Shown here one piece after another: positions 31,603 through 44,225 of a stretch of 64,000 nt of DNA. The notes under the pieces were generated by a model that made no database searches, was not told the DNA's origin, and was given only the letters and a program-made list of their open reading frames with translations. The stretch is from positions 59,191,501 to 59,255,500 of the forward strand of contig CM074863.1 in the NCBI GenBank assembly GCA_037501455.1, in the 5' to 3' direction. Numbering within the stretch: position 1 is the first letter of the stretch; each line of letters opens with the position of its first letter. Source of the stretch: Lantana camara. Its lineage: Eukaryota; Streptophyta; Magnoliopsida; Lamiales; Verbenaceae. A program made the position numbers and the translations under genes.

Positions 31603-32640
31603 ATGCCTCCGCGTAGACATCGTGAGAGGTCTCCGGGGCGACGCCGTCACTGTGACCGATCTCCTACGCTACAACAACAACAACAGCAACCACATCCCCC
31701 TCCAATGGATATGGGAAATTTTATGGAAGCTGTCTTCAATTATATCGAGCATAGGAGAGCTCAAGCTCCCCCACCACAACCCGTTGAGCAACCCGCTCCA
31801 CCGAACAATAATAGGGATCGTCATGGAGTATTTCTAAGCTACAATCCTCCTCGGTTTTTTGGTTCCATTGATGATAAGGTATCAGAGGTTTGGTTAACAA
31901 GAATAGAAAGGATATTTGGGGTTCGACAGCTTACTACATAGGAAAAGGCCCAATTCGCTATATTTCAACTTGATGGAGGGGCTTATGATTGGTGGGAAAG
32001 AACAAGGGAAAAGCTAGAAGTTGATGGAGAGGAGATTACATGGGAAGTTTTTAAACGGGAATTTCGAGAGTGTTTTGTGCCCGAGGTAGTACGGGAATGT
32101 AAAGAGCAAGAATTCATGGATCTCAAACAGAGGAATCGATCCGTGGTTCAGTATATTGCTATTTTTAACAGACTTGGGAAGTATGCTCCTTACATTACCC
32201 AGGATGAGAAGAGGAAGGCCAAGAAATTTATTGCGGGTTTGAGACAAGATTTGAGGCATGGACATGTCGGCCATAATTTCGAGTCCTTCGCCGACACTGT
32301 ACAAAGTGCTCTATTTCAAGAAGACAGACCCGGTTTTTAGAGCACCCATGGGGCGAGGTTCTGGAACAAGTTCAGGGAAGAGACCGATGGTTCAAGCTAC
32401 TCCTCCTTCCAAAATTTCTTTTAAGAAGCCTCGAATGGGAGGACAAGCTTCACAAGCTCCAAAGGCTTTAACCGTGACATCTTCGGATCGACAAATTCCA
32501 AGTGAGGCCCGATTATCTAAGCCACCATGCACACATTGTGGAGGGCCAACTAGCAACTATTACAAATGCTAGAAGAGGTTGGGTTTATGCCTTATTTGTG
32601 GAAAAGATGACCATATGGCGGATGCATCTCCTGACAAGAA
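31603..32640 (+). pseudogene. gag: Gag and nucleocapsid of B, with stops and a frameshift
   Basis: Starts MPPRRHRERSPGRRRH at 31603, then Pro/Gln-rich linker and gag core (FMEAVFNYIEHRRAQ, FLSYNPPRFFGSIDD, WLTRIERIFGVRQLTT). A TAG follows at about 31939. The same frame resumes FAIFQLDGGAYDWWER and VPEVVRECKEQEFMDL to 32340. A shift near 32310 moves the rest to another frame with FRAPMGRGSG, the knuckle CTHCGGPTSNYYKC and, after another stop, CLICGKDDHMADAS, whose last Cys is Ser. Relative to C the order is identical. Non-functional. Confidence 0.85.
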
Positions 32641-33770
32641 TCCGGGATTTCAAAAGGGAGTTCAGAGGCCCATGATTCAGGCACGTGCTTATGCCCTTGA
32701 GGGCGAGGAGCAGGATGCTGAGGTGGATCCGACAGCCGTGGTGGAAGGTACCATATGCATTCACACCACGAACATTCATACATTATTTGATCCGGGTGCT
32801 ACTTATTCTTTCATATCTAGTGATCTATGTGCTTCTATGTGCCTACCTGTTACTTGTGCGAATTCTTGTAATTTTGTGAGTTTTCCTCTTGGAGGAAATT
32901 TGTAGTCGGGTCAGATTATTCGGGGTTGTTCGGTATTGATAGAAGGGAAAGATTATCCGGCAGAATTCATCGTGATTCCTATGAAGAGATATGGGCTACT
33001 CTTCGGGATGGATTGGTTATACCGACACCGGGCCGAAGTTGATTGTTTTAAGAAGAAGATTAAATTGGGGAAAGAGTTGATTGGAGAAGTGGGATCGAAG
33101 AATGTACCGCTCTTATCATTTATAGAAGCTCGTAAGCTAATGAAAGAAGGAGCTATGGGATTCGTTGCTTATCTTCTCAATAAGCCGCAGGATCAAATTA
33201 AATTTGAGGAGACCGCAGTCGTTAAGGATTTTCATGATGTGTTTCCGGAGAATTTAGGTTCTTTGCCACCGGATCGTGAGATGTAATTCGTTATTGATTT
33301 ATATCCGGGATCAGAACCATATTCTAAGACCCCTTATAGAATGGCTTCGGCAGAGTTGAAGGAATTAAAGATTCAACTCGAGGATATATTGAAGATTGGG
33401 TACATTCGGCCGAGTTCATCTCCATGGGGTGCTCCGGTTCTTTTCGTTAAGAAGAAGGATGGAACTTTGAGGATGTGTATAGACTACCGAGAGCTTAATC
33501 GGAGGACTATCAAGAATAAATATCCATTGCCCCACATCGAGGATTTATTTGATATGTTGCAAGGTTCGGGGGTTTATTTGAAATTGGATTTAAGGCAAGA
33601 TTACTACCAATTGAAAATCCGGGAAGAGGATATACCTAAAACAGGATTTAATACCCGGTATAGACACTACGAGTTCGTAGTAATGCCTTTCGGTTTGACT
33701 AATGGCCCTGCAGCATTTATGGATATGATGTATCGGCACATTTTCTGGCTATTCGGATGTCGGATAAGGT
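32641..33770 (+). pseudogene. pol: Protease and RT of B, cut by internal deletion
   Basis: Contains the protease active site LFDPGATYSFI and later [12 protein letters not shown] and LLFGMDWLYRH. RT starts [19 protein letters not shown] and [20 protein letters not shown] and reaches [17 protein letters not shown]. Stops lie at about 32903 and 33284. At about 33740 the RT jumps straight into integrase text ([11 protein letters not shown] in another frame). The catalytic FIDD, RNase H and integrase N-terminus, roughly 1.4 kb by comparison with C, are missing. Confidence 0.85.
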
Positions 33771-33839
33771 GACAAAGTTAGCTAAGAAGTATGTTGATGA
33801 AATTGTTCGACTTCATGCTGTGCCAGTTAGTATTGTATC
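33745..33839 (+). pseudogene. pol: Integrase core of B, first part
   Basis: Reads [21 protein letters not shown] and LHAVPVSIVS and is then cut by the LTR of C at 33840. The reading resumes at 44231 with DRDPSFTS. The five bases GTATC at 33835-33839 are the left target duplication. Confidence 0.85.
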
Positions 33840-34595
33840 TGTAACGCCCGAGCGCGAGGCACCACATCCCCCGCACCGGGACCCGACCCGCATAGGAAAT
33901 GGAAAATCCCTACACGTGTCAAATCACGGCGAACGAGGATACAACACATACGCTAACCAAGGCGGGAGCTAACCCTTAACCAAACAACAACCAACAGGAA
34001 TTTAAAATCGAGAAACAAGAGCAATAGTGGAAGCAATAAACATAAATATTCACATTGAGCATCCAAGCTCCAAAATATATCAACCTATACAATAAGTGGT
34101 AGCAATGCCCTCACGGCTCAAATAACATAATTCGCTCCATACAAATCCAAGATACAAAATATGAGTACAATTGAGTCTAAAGGAAATGCTAGACACAAAT
34201 GCAAGACCTAGACGACTCGAATTCCCGCCTAGCACCTCCAAACCTGCACGAAACAACTGAAAACAACCGGGTTCAGTCTAAAAGAGACTGGTGGGTATAA
34301 AAGCGGGGCATAAGTATAATTATCGCAGAATTGAAACATATACATGCAAGCCCTAATCCCATAGAAGTTTGATAATAAATTTCCCAAGCGGGCAAAGCAA
34401 ATAAAACACCAATGGGATTACGACTATCATATTCATTCATAATTAACATAGGGTTTAAGGCCCGGCGAGTGGGCGTGCATTATCTCCAACCTTCTCCTCA
34501 TGTAAACATATTCATAAATTCTTAAGTTATCATACATAACATATGGGCACATACATAATGATCATAATCATTCATATACACCTTCTTCCTCCGGT

Positions 34596-34624
34596 GGTGG
34601 ACGAGTTTGCAAGACTCGACCACC
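34596..34624 (-). other. LTR hairpin, C copy
   Basis: Outer stem GGTGG/CCACC, one mismatch, inner stem CGAGT/ACTCG. On the sense strand the loop is CTTGCAA, the same as in B although the inner stem is different. Identical in the other C LTR at 42211-42239. Confidence 0.75.
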
Positions 34625-35260
34625 TCATACATAATCGCTAGTGAGGTACATGAATCCTCAAAAGCCCGACTAGCGTTTTCTCGTCAAAACTCCTGACGAG
34701 ATCCGTTTCGATGTAAAATGGTTGGAACTAGTGTACGGGTTCACCATCGGCCCTTGCCTCCCCGGTTTACCACGATACACTAAGCTCCGGGGCCCGTGAT
34801 CATAACATACATGCAATCTCGCCAAAACATAAGGTAGGTTTTCATAAAGAAGGCTTAACAATCGAAAATCATAAGACTCTTTAAAAGACTCGATAAGTAT
34901 AAGTATAACTTTTGGCTTAAAAGGGTCACATAAGGGTTATATTGGGACAAGATAACTATTAGTAGAGAAACCCACCTCGAACCGGAAAAGGAAGACACGA
35001 AAGCCTCAAGGACCGGCCTCGTCTCCAACGGGATCAAAATCTGTGCAACAAAGGTGACGTGAGACTCAAAATGACCAACTAAGACGCTCGGCAATGAAAT
35101 GATCATGCTATGAGTATGGAAAAGAATATGTTATGTAATGAACATGTCCATGTACACTAATGAGGAATTTAAATCATATAATCAAAATATATGTATATAT
35201 CAATATACACATGCATACATACTCAACATGCATGAACCCACAAAATGCATGAAAACAGAA

Positions 35261-35465
35261 GGTGACATGCCCGTGTCACCAACACAACGCAATCCGTGAC
35301 ACCCCCGTGTCACGGTACAGTCAGGACAAGAAATCAGAGGGTGACACGCCCGTGTCACCACTACAAGGGAAACCGTGACACGGGGGTGTCACGGTACAGC
35401 AGAACTAAGCAAAACTGCACCCCCGTGTCACCCAAAAGAAGATAGGGGTGACACGCCCGTGGCAC
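35261..35465. repeat. Palindrome array in LTR C
   Basis: Near-palindromes at 35261-35280, 35294-35315, 35340-35359, 35373-35394 and 35448-35465, all variants of GTGACACGCCCGTGTCAC. The outer bases differ in pairs (GGTGAC with GTCACC, CCGTGAC with GTCACGG). The matching set in the other LTR is at about 42877-43080. Confidence 0.88.
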
Positions 35466-36681
35466 GCACGCAGCAGAGAAAAAAAAAACGCGCAGAAACA
35501 GGGCATAACCAAGATACAACATCTCAACACATTCAATCAACAAAAGACAACCAAGATGCAATGAAACCACGTAAAAACAACTCCCAATCATGCTCCCAAG
35601 ACCTTGAAATGTGAGATGTAGTGTGTGGTGACCAAATCATACCAAAACTTCAATAGCTCATTAATGGTGGCTCATAAATACCTCAACTAACAACTAATGC
35701 ATCACCATAAATGTAAAGAGGAGATCAAAACAATCATTTTCATGCTTGGAATCATTCAAAAAGTTCAAGGGTTGGAAGAGATCAACTAAAATGCTCAAAA
35801 CCTAACTATATATGCATCTTGGCCAAAACTCATGAAACCATGCTCAAATTTAGGGATGAACGAATGAAAATGGCTCATATTGGAAGTACATAACATATCC
35901 AAGCTTACCTTGTGGATTAATGGGGGTTTGGGAGCAGATTTGAGCTTGAATTTCCAAGAAGGGCTTGGGTGACGGGATTTCTGGAATGCAGAGGGTGTTT
36001 GGCCAATTTACCCCAAGTGAGAAGGGTTATCTAGGTTTGAGGGATTAATGGTTGAAGAAAGGGTTGAGTTAGGGTTCCATAGAGTCTAACCATGGTTAAT
36101 TTGGTCAACAAATGAATAAGTTATGGTCATTTTGGTGTAGCAAGGTTAGTTTAGGCGTCCGTTAAGTGTTTCGGTTGAATTCCAGGAATTCAAATGGCTT
36201 CGGAAAAATATAAGGCTAAGCTCATCAAACTCAAATTTTCGATACGAGTTCAACGAAGTTGACGAAACTCAAATCCGAGTTTCCTAGCTCAAGTTATCAA
36301 ATAAGGAACCAATGGTGCGCTAATTGCTCGTTAGCCCCCGTTTTGGATTCCGAATCAAAATAAATTCAAAACTCAATCAAACAAACCCGAAAACATACAA
36401 AGAGCATATAACCATATTCATAACACATATAAGTCCAACATCTTAAATTCACACGAAATTCCGAAATCATTTCACGTAAAAACGGCAAGCAAATACTTCG
36501 TTCAAGCGCAAATAGTTCAAAGAAAATTCATATAAATTCAAATATTTCAAATAAGTAAATATCCTCTAATTAATATAATATAAGATAAAGAAATGAAATA
36601 ACGTAATTAAAATAAATTAAACGCGCACGTAATTATCACATAATTCATACCTGAATGATTTGGAGAAATCGGGCTGTCACA

Positions 36682-36694
36682 ACCTCTCCCCCTT
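36682..36694 (-). other. Polypurine tract of C
   Basis: The sense strand reads AAGGGGGAGAGGT directly before the 3' LTR; plus-strand primer of reverse transcription. Confidence 0.88.
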
Positions 36695-36715
36695 AAAAAG
36701 AATCCGTCGTCGGAT

Positions 36716-38995
36716 TCACTGATTGTTCGGAAACAGCTCAGGATGAAACTTCTTCATCTTATCTTCTGTTTCCCACGTGGCCTCTTCGGTCTTATCACTT
36801 ATCCATAACACCTTCACCAGTGGGATTCGCCGGTTTCTTAATTCTTGAAACTTTCGATCCAAAATCTTAACCGGTTTCTGAACGAAGGTGAGATTAGGTT
36901 CAATTTCTACCTCTTCCTCGGGTAGGATCTCGGCTTCATCCGGATAATATTTGCGAAGTTGGGAGACATGAAATACATTGTGGATTCCCGTCAAACTAGG
37001 AGTTAGATTCAAGCGATAAGCCGTGTCTCCAATTTTCTCAAGAATATCATACGGTCCTAGATAACGAGGATTTAATTTACCTCCTTTTCCAATCCTCGAA
37101 ACTCCTTTTCGTGGTGAAGCTTTCAGAAATACTCTATCACCAACCTCAAACTGAAGATCCTTTCTTCGCCGATCCGCATAACTCTTCTGTCTATCTTGAG
37201 TTGTTTTCATTCTTTGCTGAATGATCTGAACCTTGTCAATCGCTGCTTGCACGGCCTTAGAAGGCTTCTCTTTCTTTTCCCCTTGCTTCACTCCCTCTAG
37301 TTTTGTCCAACTCCATTCCTCAAGGTCGAAGAATAAGGGAGATCTACACTTTCGTCCATAAAGGGCTTCATAAGGCGCCATTCCTATCGAAGCTTGAAAA
37401 CTGTTATTATAGGCAAACTCAATTAAAGGCAGCTGCTCGTTCCATGAACTCGAAAAGTCCAACGCACATGCTCTCAACATATCCTCGAAATACTTGATTA
37501 ATCTCTCCGACTGGCCATCTGTCTGAGGATGGAAAGCTGTGCTGAATTGAAGCCTTGTTCCCAAATTCCTTTGCAATTCTTGCCAAAACCTAGAAGTAAA
37601 CCTCGGATCTCGATCTGATACAATACTGACCGGCACACCATGAAGTCGAACAATCTCATCAACATACTTCTTTGCCAACTTAGGTACCTTATCCGACATC
37701 CGAACAGCCAGAAAATGAGCCGATTTCGTTAACCGATCCACGATCACCCAAATCCCATCGAAACCACCTCTCACTCTAGGAAGACCCGAAACAAAATCCA
37801 TCGCCACTTGTTGCCATTTCCATTCTGGGATAGGTAGCGGTTGAAGTAGCCCCGATGGCTTCTGATGCTCAGCTTTCACGGTTTGACAAGTCAAACAATG
37901 TCTCACGAAATTTATTTCATCCCTTTTAAGTCCATTCCACCAATAGAACTGCTTTAAGTCCTTATACATTTTATTACCTCCGGGATTTATCGAATACCCT
38001 GAACGGTGGGCTTCTTCCAAGATAATTCTCTTCAACTCATTCGGAACCACAATCCTGTTCTTAAACCTTAAGAGTCCCGTATCATCAAATCCAAACGGGC
38101 ACTCGGGATCCACCCTAGCTTTCTCAGCTAATTTCTGAACCTCGGGATCCTTTCCCTGAGTCTCAAATAACCTTTGCTGCAGATCTGGTTGTACTGAAAT
38201 ATTCCGAATACTGGCTCTTAGCTTGAAAGACTCAGATTCCTCTCTAACTTCCACTTTTACATTAGATACACTCGCCTTCCTGCTAAGTGCATCCGCGACC
38301 ACATTAGCTTTTCCAGGATGGTATCGGATCGTACACTCATAATCCGCTAAAGTCTCCATCCAACGCCTTTGTCTCTTGTTTAGCTCCTTCTGAGAAAACA
38401 AATATTGAAGACTCTTGTGGTCAGAAAAGATCTCGAAAGGAATTCCATATAAGTAGTGTCTCCACTTCCCCAAAGCAAAGATCACCGCTGCTAGCTCGAG
38501 ATCGTGAGTGGGATAATTCTGTTCATGATCCTTTAACTTCCTCGAGGCATAGGCTATCACCTTACCATTCTGCATCAAGACACATCCCAACCCTTCTTTC
38601 GAGGCGTCCGTATAAACCATGTATCCTTCCGTGCCTTCAGGGAGTGCTAGTACCGGTGCAGTGGTCAACTGCTCCTTCAAGAGTTGGAAACTCGCCTCAC
38701 ATGCCTCGTTCCAATTAAACTTAACTTCCTTCTTCGTCAGACGAGTCAAAGGAGTTGCAACCTTAGAAAAATGCTTAACAAATCTTCGGTAGTATCCAGC
38801 CAAACCCAAGAAACTCCTGACCTCGGAAGCATTCTTCGGACTCTGCCACTGAATAACAGTCTCTATCTTTGCAGGATCAACTTCCAAGCCTTTACTCGAG
38901 ACAATATGACCTAGAAAAGCAACCCGGTCGATCCAGAACTCACACTTACTAAACTTCGAATACAACCGGTGCTCTCTCAATGTCTCCAATACCAA
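36716..38995 (-). CDS. pol: C pol, C-terminal part: RNase H, integrase, chromodomain-like end
   Basis: About 759 codons. It begins inside the RT connection ([25 protein letters not shown]), then RNase H ([43 protein letters not shown]). The integrase HHCC region has [15 protein letters not shown] and [11 protein letters not shown]. The catalytic core has [31 protein letters not shown] and [19 protein letters not shown] (D, D, E), followed by the GPY region ([18 protein letters not shown]). It ends with [13 protein letters not shown] and [14 protein letters not shown], typical of Tekay chromoviruses. There is no true start: it continues in frame from RT through a TAG at 39017-39019. Otherwise intact. 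Confidence 0.93.
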   Translation of the reverse strand: MVLETLREHRLYSKFSKCEFWIDRVAFLGHIVSSKGLEVDPAKIETVIQWQSPKNASEVRSFLGLAGYYRRFVKHFSKVATPLTRLTKKEVKFNWNEACEASFQLLKEQLTTAPVLALPEGTEGYMVYTDASKEGLGCVLMQNGKVIAYASRKLKDHEQNYPTHDLELAAVIFALGKWRHYLYGIPFEIFSDHKSLQYLFSQKELNKRQRRWMETLADYECTIRYHPGKANVVADALSRKASVSNVKVEVREESESFKLRASIRNISVQPDLQQRLFETQGKDPEVQKLAEKARVDPECPFGFDDTGLLRFKNRIVVPNELKRIILEEAHRSGYSINPGGNKMYKDLKQFYWWNGLKRDEINFVRHCLTCQTVKAEHQKPSGLLQPLPIPEWKWQQVAMDFVSGLPRVRGGFDGIWVIVDRLTKSAHFLAVRMSDKVPKLAKKYVDEIVRLHGVPVSIVSDRDPRFTSRFWQELQRNLGTRLQFSTAFHPQTDGQSERLIKYFEDMLRACALDFSSSWNEQLPLIEFAYNNSFQASIGMAPYEALYGRKCRSPLFFDLEEWSWTKLEGVKQGEKKEKPSKAVQAAIDKVQIIQQRMKTTQDRQKSYADRRRKDLQFEVGDRVFLKASPRKGVSRIGKGGKLNPRYLGPYDILEKIGDTAYRLNLTPSLTGIHNVFHVSQLRKYYPDEAEILPEEEVEIEPNLTFVQKPVKILDRKFQELRNRRIPLVKVLWISDKTEEATWETEDKMKKFHPELFPNNQ

Positions 38996-39016
38996 TTTGA
39001 GATGCCTTGCATGATC

Positions 39017-40107
39017 CTACGGATTCCTCGAATAGACCAGAATATCATCGATAAAGATTACTACGAATTTGTCCAAATAAGGCCGAAAAGTCCGATGCAT
39101 CATATCCATGAATGCCGTAGGAGCATTAGTTAAACCGAAAGGCATCACAGTGAATTCATAGTGTCCATACCGGGTATTGAATCCTGTCTTAGGTATGTCC
39201 TCTTCCCGGATTTTCAACTGATAGTAGCCTTGCCTGAGATCCAATTTCGAATAAACTCCTGAACCTTGCAACATGTCAAATAAATCCTCGATGTGGGGTA
39301 ATGGATATTTATTCTTGATAGTCCTTCGATTAAGCTCCCGGTATTCTATACACATTCTTAACGATCCATCTTTCTTTTTAACAAAGAGAACCGGAGCACC
39401 CCACAGAGAAGAACTCGGCCGAATATATCTAATCTTAAGTAATTCCTCTAGCTGAATTTTCAATTCCTTCAACTCCGCCGGAGCCATTCTGTATGGAGTT
39501 TTAGAATACGGTTCTGATCCCGGATATAAATCTATGACGAACTCAATCTCACGATCCGGTGGCAATGAACCCAAATTCTCTGGAAATACATCAGGAAAAG
39601 CCTTAACCACTGCGGTCTCCTCAAACTTAATTTGATCCTTCGGCTTATTGAGAAGATAAGCAACGAATCCCGTACCCCCTTCTCTCATTAGCTTACATGC
39701 TTCCATAAAAGATAATAGTGGCACATCCTTCAATCCCATTTCACCAATCACCTTATTCCCCAACTTAATCTTCTTCTTAAACCAATCAACCTCAGCCCGA
39801 TCCCAGTATAACCAATCCATCCCAAAGATTACCCCATATCTCTTCATAGACATTATGATGAAATCGGCTGGATAGTCTTTCCCTTCTATCAAAACCGAAC
39901 AACCCCGAACTACTTGATCCCTCTGCAAATTTCCTCCAAGAGGAGAACTCACAAAATAACAAGAATTGGCACATAAAACAGGTAGGCACAGAGAAGCACA
40001 TAGATCACGAGATAAGAAAGAATGGGTAGCACCCGGATCAAATAATGCATGAATGCTCGTGTTATGGATGCAAACAGTACCTTCCACCACGGCGTTGGGA
40101 TCAACTT
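39017..40107 (-). pseudogene. pol: C protease and RT, ended by an in-frame TAG
   Basis: Protease active site [15 protein letters not shown] near the start, then [15 protein letters not shown] and [17 protein letters not shown] follows with [56 protein letters not shown] and the catalytic FIDDILVYS. The TAG at 39017 comes right after RNP; the next codons continue the RT in the same frame. One nonsense change therefore splits pol. Upstream it is joined to gag by a 1-base frameshift near 40107-40115. Confidence 0.9.
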
Positions 40108-41229
40108 CTAGATTTGTTCCTCACCCTCGAGGGCATAAGCACGAGCTCGAATCATAGGCTTTGGAGCCCCGTTCTGAAATCCAGGGTTCTTGTCAGGACA
40201 CGTATTCGCCATGCGATCCGCTTTTCCACAGATGATACATAAGCCCAATCTTTTCCAACAATTGTAGAAGTTGTGGGTAGGACCTCCACAATACGTACAT
40301 GGCGGCTTAGACAATCGATCCTCAGTCAAAGTCTGTTGAGTGTTAGAAGCCACCACTCGAGGCGGAGCAATCTGAGAAACTTGCCCTCCAAACTTAGGTT
40401 TTTTGAAAGGAACTTGTGTAGGTGGAGCGGCTTGTACCATAGGCCTCTTGCCATACCCCGATCCTCGTCCCATAGGAGCCTTAAAAATTGGATCTTTCTT
40501 CTTGAATTCCTCTTCTTGTTCCAAAGCTCTCTGTACCGTATCAGCAAAAGATAACTAATTATGTCCCGCTTGGTCGTGCCTCAAATCCTGTCTAAGTCCA
40601 GCAATAAACTTCTTCGCCTTCCTCTTTTCATCCCTCGTGATATGAGGTGCATACTTTCCAAGTCGGTTGAAAATGGCGATGTACTGAGCCACTGAACGAC
40701 TACCCTGCTTCAAGTTCATGAATTCCTGCTCCTTTCTCTCTCTCACCACCTAGGGCACAAAACACTCTCGAAACTCTCTTTTGAAGACTTCCCACGTAAT
40801 CTCCTCTTCATCAACCTCTAGCTTTTCCCTCGACCTTTCCCACCAATCATAAGCTTCACCATCCAACTGAAATACGGCGAACTGAACTTTCTCTTGCGTG
40901 GTAAATTGTCGAACTCCAAATATCCTCTCTATTCTCGTCAGCCATCCCTCCGATATCTCATCATCAATTGAGCCAGAAAACCGTGGAGGGTTGTAACTTA
41001 GAAATGTCCCATGAGGATCTCTATGATTGTTGTTATTCAACGGAGCCGGTTGTTCAACGGGTTGTGGTGGGGGAGCTTGAGCCCGTCGATGTTCCACATA
41101 ATTAAAAACTGCTTCCATGAAATTTCCCATGTCCATCGGAGGCGGTTGTTGTTGTCCTTGTGGTGAAGGGGAACGATCACAGTGTCTACGTTGCCCCGGT
41201 GATCTCTCACGATGTCTACGTGGAGGCAT
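40108..41229 (-). pseudogene. gag: C gag and nucleocapsid, two in-frame stops
   Basis: Starts MPPRRHRERSPGQRRH at the ATG at 41229. Core motifs are FMEAVFNYVEHRRAQ, FLSYNPPRFSGSIDDE, FAVFQLDGEAYDWWER and FKREFRECFVP, then TAG at 40750-40752 where B has a Glu codon. It resumes VVRERKEQEFMNL to DLRHDQAGHN and a second TAG at 40555. It continues with SFADTVQRALEQEEEF to two knuckles, CTYCGGPTHNFYNC and CIICGKADRMANTC. The second has Arg where the zinc-binding His should be. It ends EGEEQI at 40108 after a 1-base deletion relative to B. Confidence 0.9.
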
Positions 41230-41433
41230 CCTGTTCAGAAAACAATGAAGTGCATGCTATCTTTAGTTAATGCATGAAAATGCAATTAGTTCAGTCAAGA
41301 TCGAAGTATAGAGCACATAAGCACGTATAGAATGCATAAGAGATGCATATGCAATCACATTGTCAATTAGTCCTAAAGCCGAACGACCTAGACGGACTCA
41401 CACGACACTAGAGCCCGGGTTTTGCAACCCTTG

Positions 41434-41445
41434 GCTCTGATACCA
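41434..41445 (-). other. Primer binding site of C
   Basis: The sense strand reads TGGTATCAGAGC, nine bases from the 5' LTR end; initiator tRNA-Met match. Confidence 0.9.
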
Positions 41446-41454
41446 CTCAAAGGA

Positions 41455-44225
41455 TGAAACGCTCGAGCGCGAGGCGCCACATCCCCCCCACCGGGACCCA
41501 ACCGGCATAGGAAATGGAAAATCCCTACACGTGTCAAATCACAGTGAACGAGGACACAACACACACGCTAAGCTAGGCGGGAGCTAACCCTTAACCAAAT
41601 AACAGCCAACAGGAATTTAAAATCGAGAAACAAGAGCAATAGCGGAAGCAATAAACATAAATATTCACATTGAACATCCAAGCTCCAAAATAGATCAACC
41701 TATACAATAAGTGGTAGCAATGCCCTCACGGCTCAAATAACATAATTCGCTCCATACAAATCCAAGATACGAAATATGAGTGCAATTGAGTGTAAAGGAA
41801 ATGCTAGACACAAATGCAAGACCTAGACGACTCGAATTCCCGCCTAGCACCTCCAAACCTGCACGAAACAACTGAAAACAACCGGGTTCAATCTAAAAGA
41901 GACTGGTGGGTATAAAAGCGGGGCATAAGTATAAATATCACAGAATTGAAACATATACATGCAAGCCCTAATCCCATAGAAGTTTGATAATAAATTTCCC
42001 AAGCGGGCAAAGCAAATAAAACATCAATGGGATTACGACTATCATATTCATTCATAATTAACATAGGGTTTAAGGCCCGGCGAGTGGGCGTGCATCATCT
42101 CCAACCTTCTCCTCGTGTAAACATATTCATAAATTCTTAAGTTATCATACATAACATATGTGCACATACATAATGATCATAATCATTCATATACACCTTC
42201 TACCTCCGGTGGTGGACGAGTTTGCAAGACTCGACCACCTCATACATAATCGCTAGTGAGGTACATGAATCCTCAAAAGCCCGACTAGCGTTTTCTCGTC
42301 AAAACTCCTGACGAGATCTGTTTCGACGTAAAATGGTTGGAACTAGTGCACGGGTTCACCATCGGCCCTTGCCTCCCCGGTTTACCACGATACACTAAGC
42401 TCCGGGGCCCGTGATCATAACATACATGCAATCTCGCCAAAACATAAGGTAGGTTTTCATAAAGAAGGCTTAACAATCGAAAATCATAAGACTCTTTAAA
42501 AGACTCGATAAGTATAAGTATAACTTTTGGCTTAAAAGGGTCACATAAGGGTTATATTGGGACAAGATAACTATTGGTAGAGAAACCCACCTCGAACCGG
42601 AAAAGGAAGACACGAAAGCCTCAAGGACCGGCCTCGTCTCCAACGGGATCAAAATCTGTGCAACAAAGGTGACGTGAGACTCAAAATGACCAACTAAGAC
42701 GCTCGGCAATGAAATGATCATGTTATGAGTATGGAAAAGAATATGTTATGTAATGAACATGTCCATGTGCACTAATGAGGAATTTAAATCATATAATCAA
42801 AATATATGTATATATCAATATACACATGCATACATACACAACATGCATGAACCCACAAAATGCATGAAAACAGAAGGTAACACGCCCGTGTCACCAACAC
42901 AAAGCAATCCGTGACACCCGCGTGTCACGGTACAGTCAGGACAAGAAATCAGAGGGTGACAAGCTCGTGTCACCACTACAAGGCAAACCGTGACACCCCC
43001 GTGTCACGGTACAGCGGAACCAAGCAAAACTGCACCCCCGTGTCACCCAAAAGAAGAAAGGGGTGACACGCCCATGGCACGCACGCAGCAGAGAAAAAAA
43101 AAACGCGCAGAAACAGGGCATAACCAAGATACAACATCTCAACACATTCAATCAACAAAAGACAACCAAGATGCAATGAAACCACTTAAAAACAACTCCC
43201 AATCATGCTCCCAAGACCTTGAAATGTGAGATGTAGTGTGTGGCGACCAAATCATACCAAAACTTCAATAGCTCATTAATGGTGGCTCATAAATACCTCA
43301 ACTAACAACTAATACATCACCATAAATGTAAAGAGGAGATCAAAACAATCATTTTCATGCTTGGAATCATTCAAAAAGTTCAAGGGTTGGAAGAGATCAA
43401 CTAAAATGCTCAAAACCTAACTATATATGCATCTTGGCCAAAACTCATGAAACCATGCTCAAATTTAGGGTTTGGGAGGAGATTTGAGCTTGAATTTCCA
43501 AGAAGGGCTTGGGTGACGGTATTTCTGGAATGCAGAGAGTGTTTGGCCAATTTACCCCAAGTGAGAAGGGTTATCTAGGTTTGAGGGATTAATGGCTGAA
43601 GAAAGGGTTGAGTTAGGGTTCCATAGAGTCTAACCATGGTTAATTTGGTCAACAAATGAATAAGTTATGGTCATTTTGGTGTAGGAAGGTCAGTTTAGGC
43701 CTCCGTTAAGTGTTTCGGTTGAATTCCGGGAATTCAAATGGCTTCGGAAAAATATATGGCTAAGCTCATCAAACTCAAATTTTCGATACGAGTTCAACGA
43801 AGTTGACGAAACTCGAATCCGAGTTTCCTAGCTCAAGTTATCAAATAAGGAACCAATGGTGCGCTAATTGCTCGTTAGCCCCCATTTTGGATTCCGAATC
43901 AAAATAAATTCAAAACTCAATCAAACAAACCCGAAAACATACAGCGAGCATATAACCATATTCATAACACATATAAGTCCAACATCTTAAATTCACACGA
44001 AATTCCGAAATCATTTCACGTAAAAACGACAAGCAAATACTTCGTTCAAGCGCAAATAGTTCAAAGAAAATTCATATAAATTCAAATATTTCAAATAAGT
44101 AAATATCCTCTAATTAATATAATATAAGAAAAAGAAATGAAATAACGTAATTAAAATAAATTAAACGCGCACGTAATTATCACATAATTCATAGCTGAAC
44201 GATTTGGAGAAATCGGGGCGTCACA
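41455..44225 (-). repeat. Element C 5' LTR (2771 bp)
   Basis: Sense start TGTGACGCCCCG at 44225, end GAGCGTTTCA at 41455. Same layout as the other C LTR: hairpin 42211-42239 and palindromes about 42877-43080. A 71-bp gap near 43467 accounts for the whole length difference. Confidence 0.94.

Larger units (their letters stand above)
33840..36681 (-). repeat. Element C 3' LTR (2842 bp)
   Basis: The sense strand starts TGTGACAGCCCG at 36681 and ends GGGCGTTACA at 33840. Palindromes of type GTGACACGCCCGTGTCAC lie at 35261-35465, the module at about 34580-34795, and the hairpin at 34596-34624. It retains about 71 bp near 35857-35930 that the other LTR lacks. Confidence 0.94.
33840..44225 (-). mobile_element. 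Ty3/gypsy element C (Tekay-like chromovirus), nearly full length
   Basis: 10,386 bp flanked by a perfect GTATC duplication (33835-33839 and 44226-44230). Sense order: 5' LTR 44225-41455, primer site 41445-41434, gag 41229 downward, protease, RT, RNase H, integrase and chromodomain-like end to 36716, polypurine tract 36694-36682, 3' LTR 36681-33840. By eye the LTRs are roughly 97% alike apart from a 71-bp indel, so it is older than the left copia element. Damage seen: three in-frame stops and one 1-base deletion. Confidence 0.95.
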
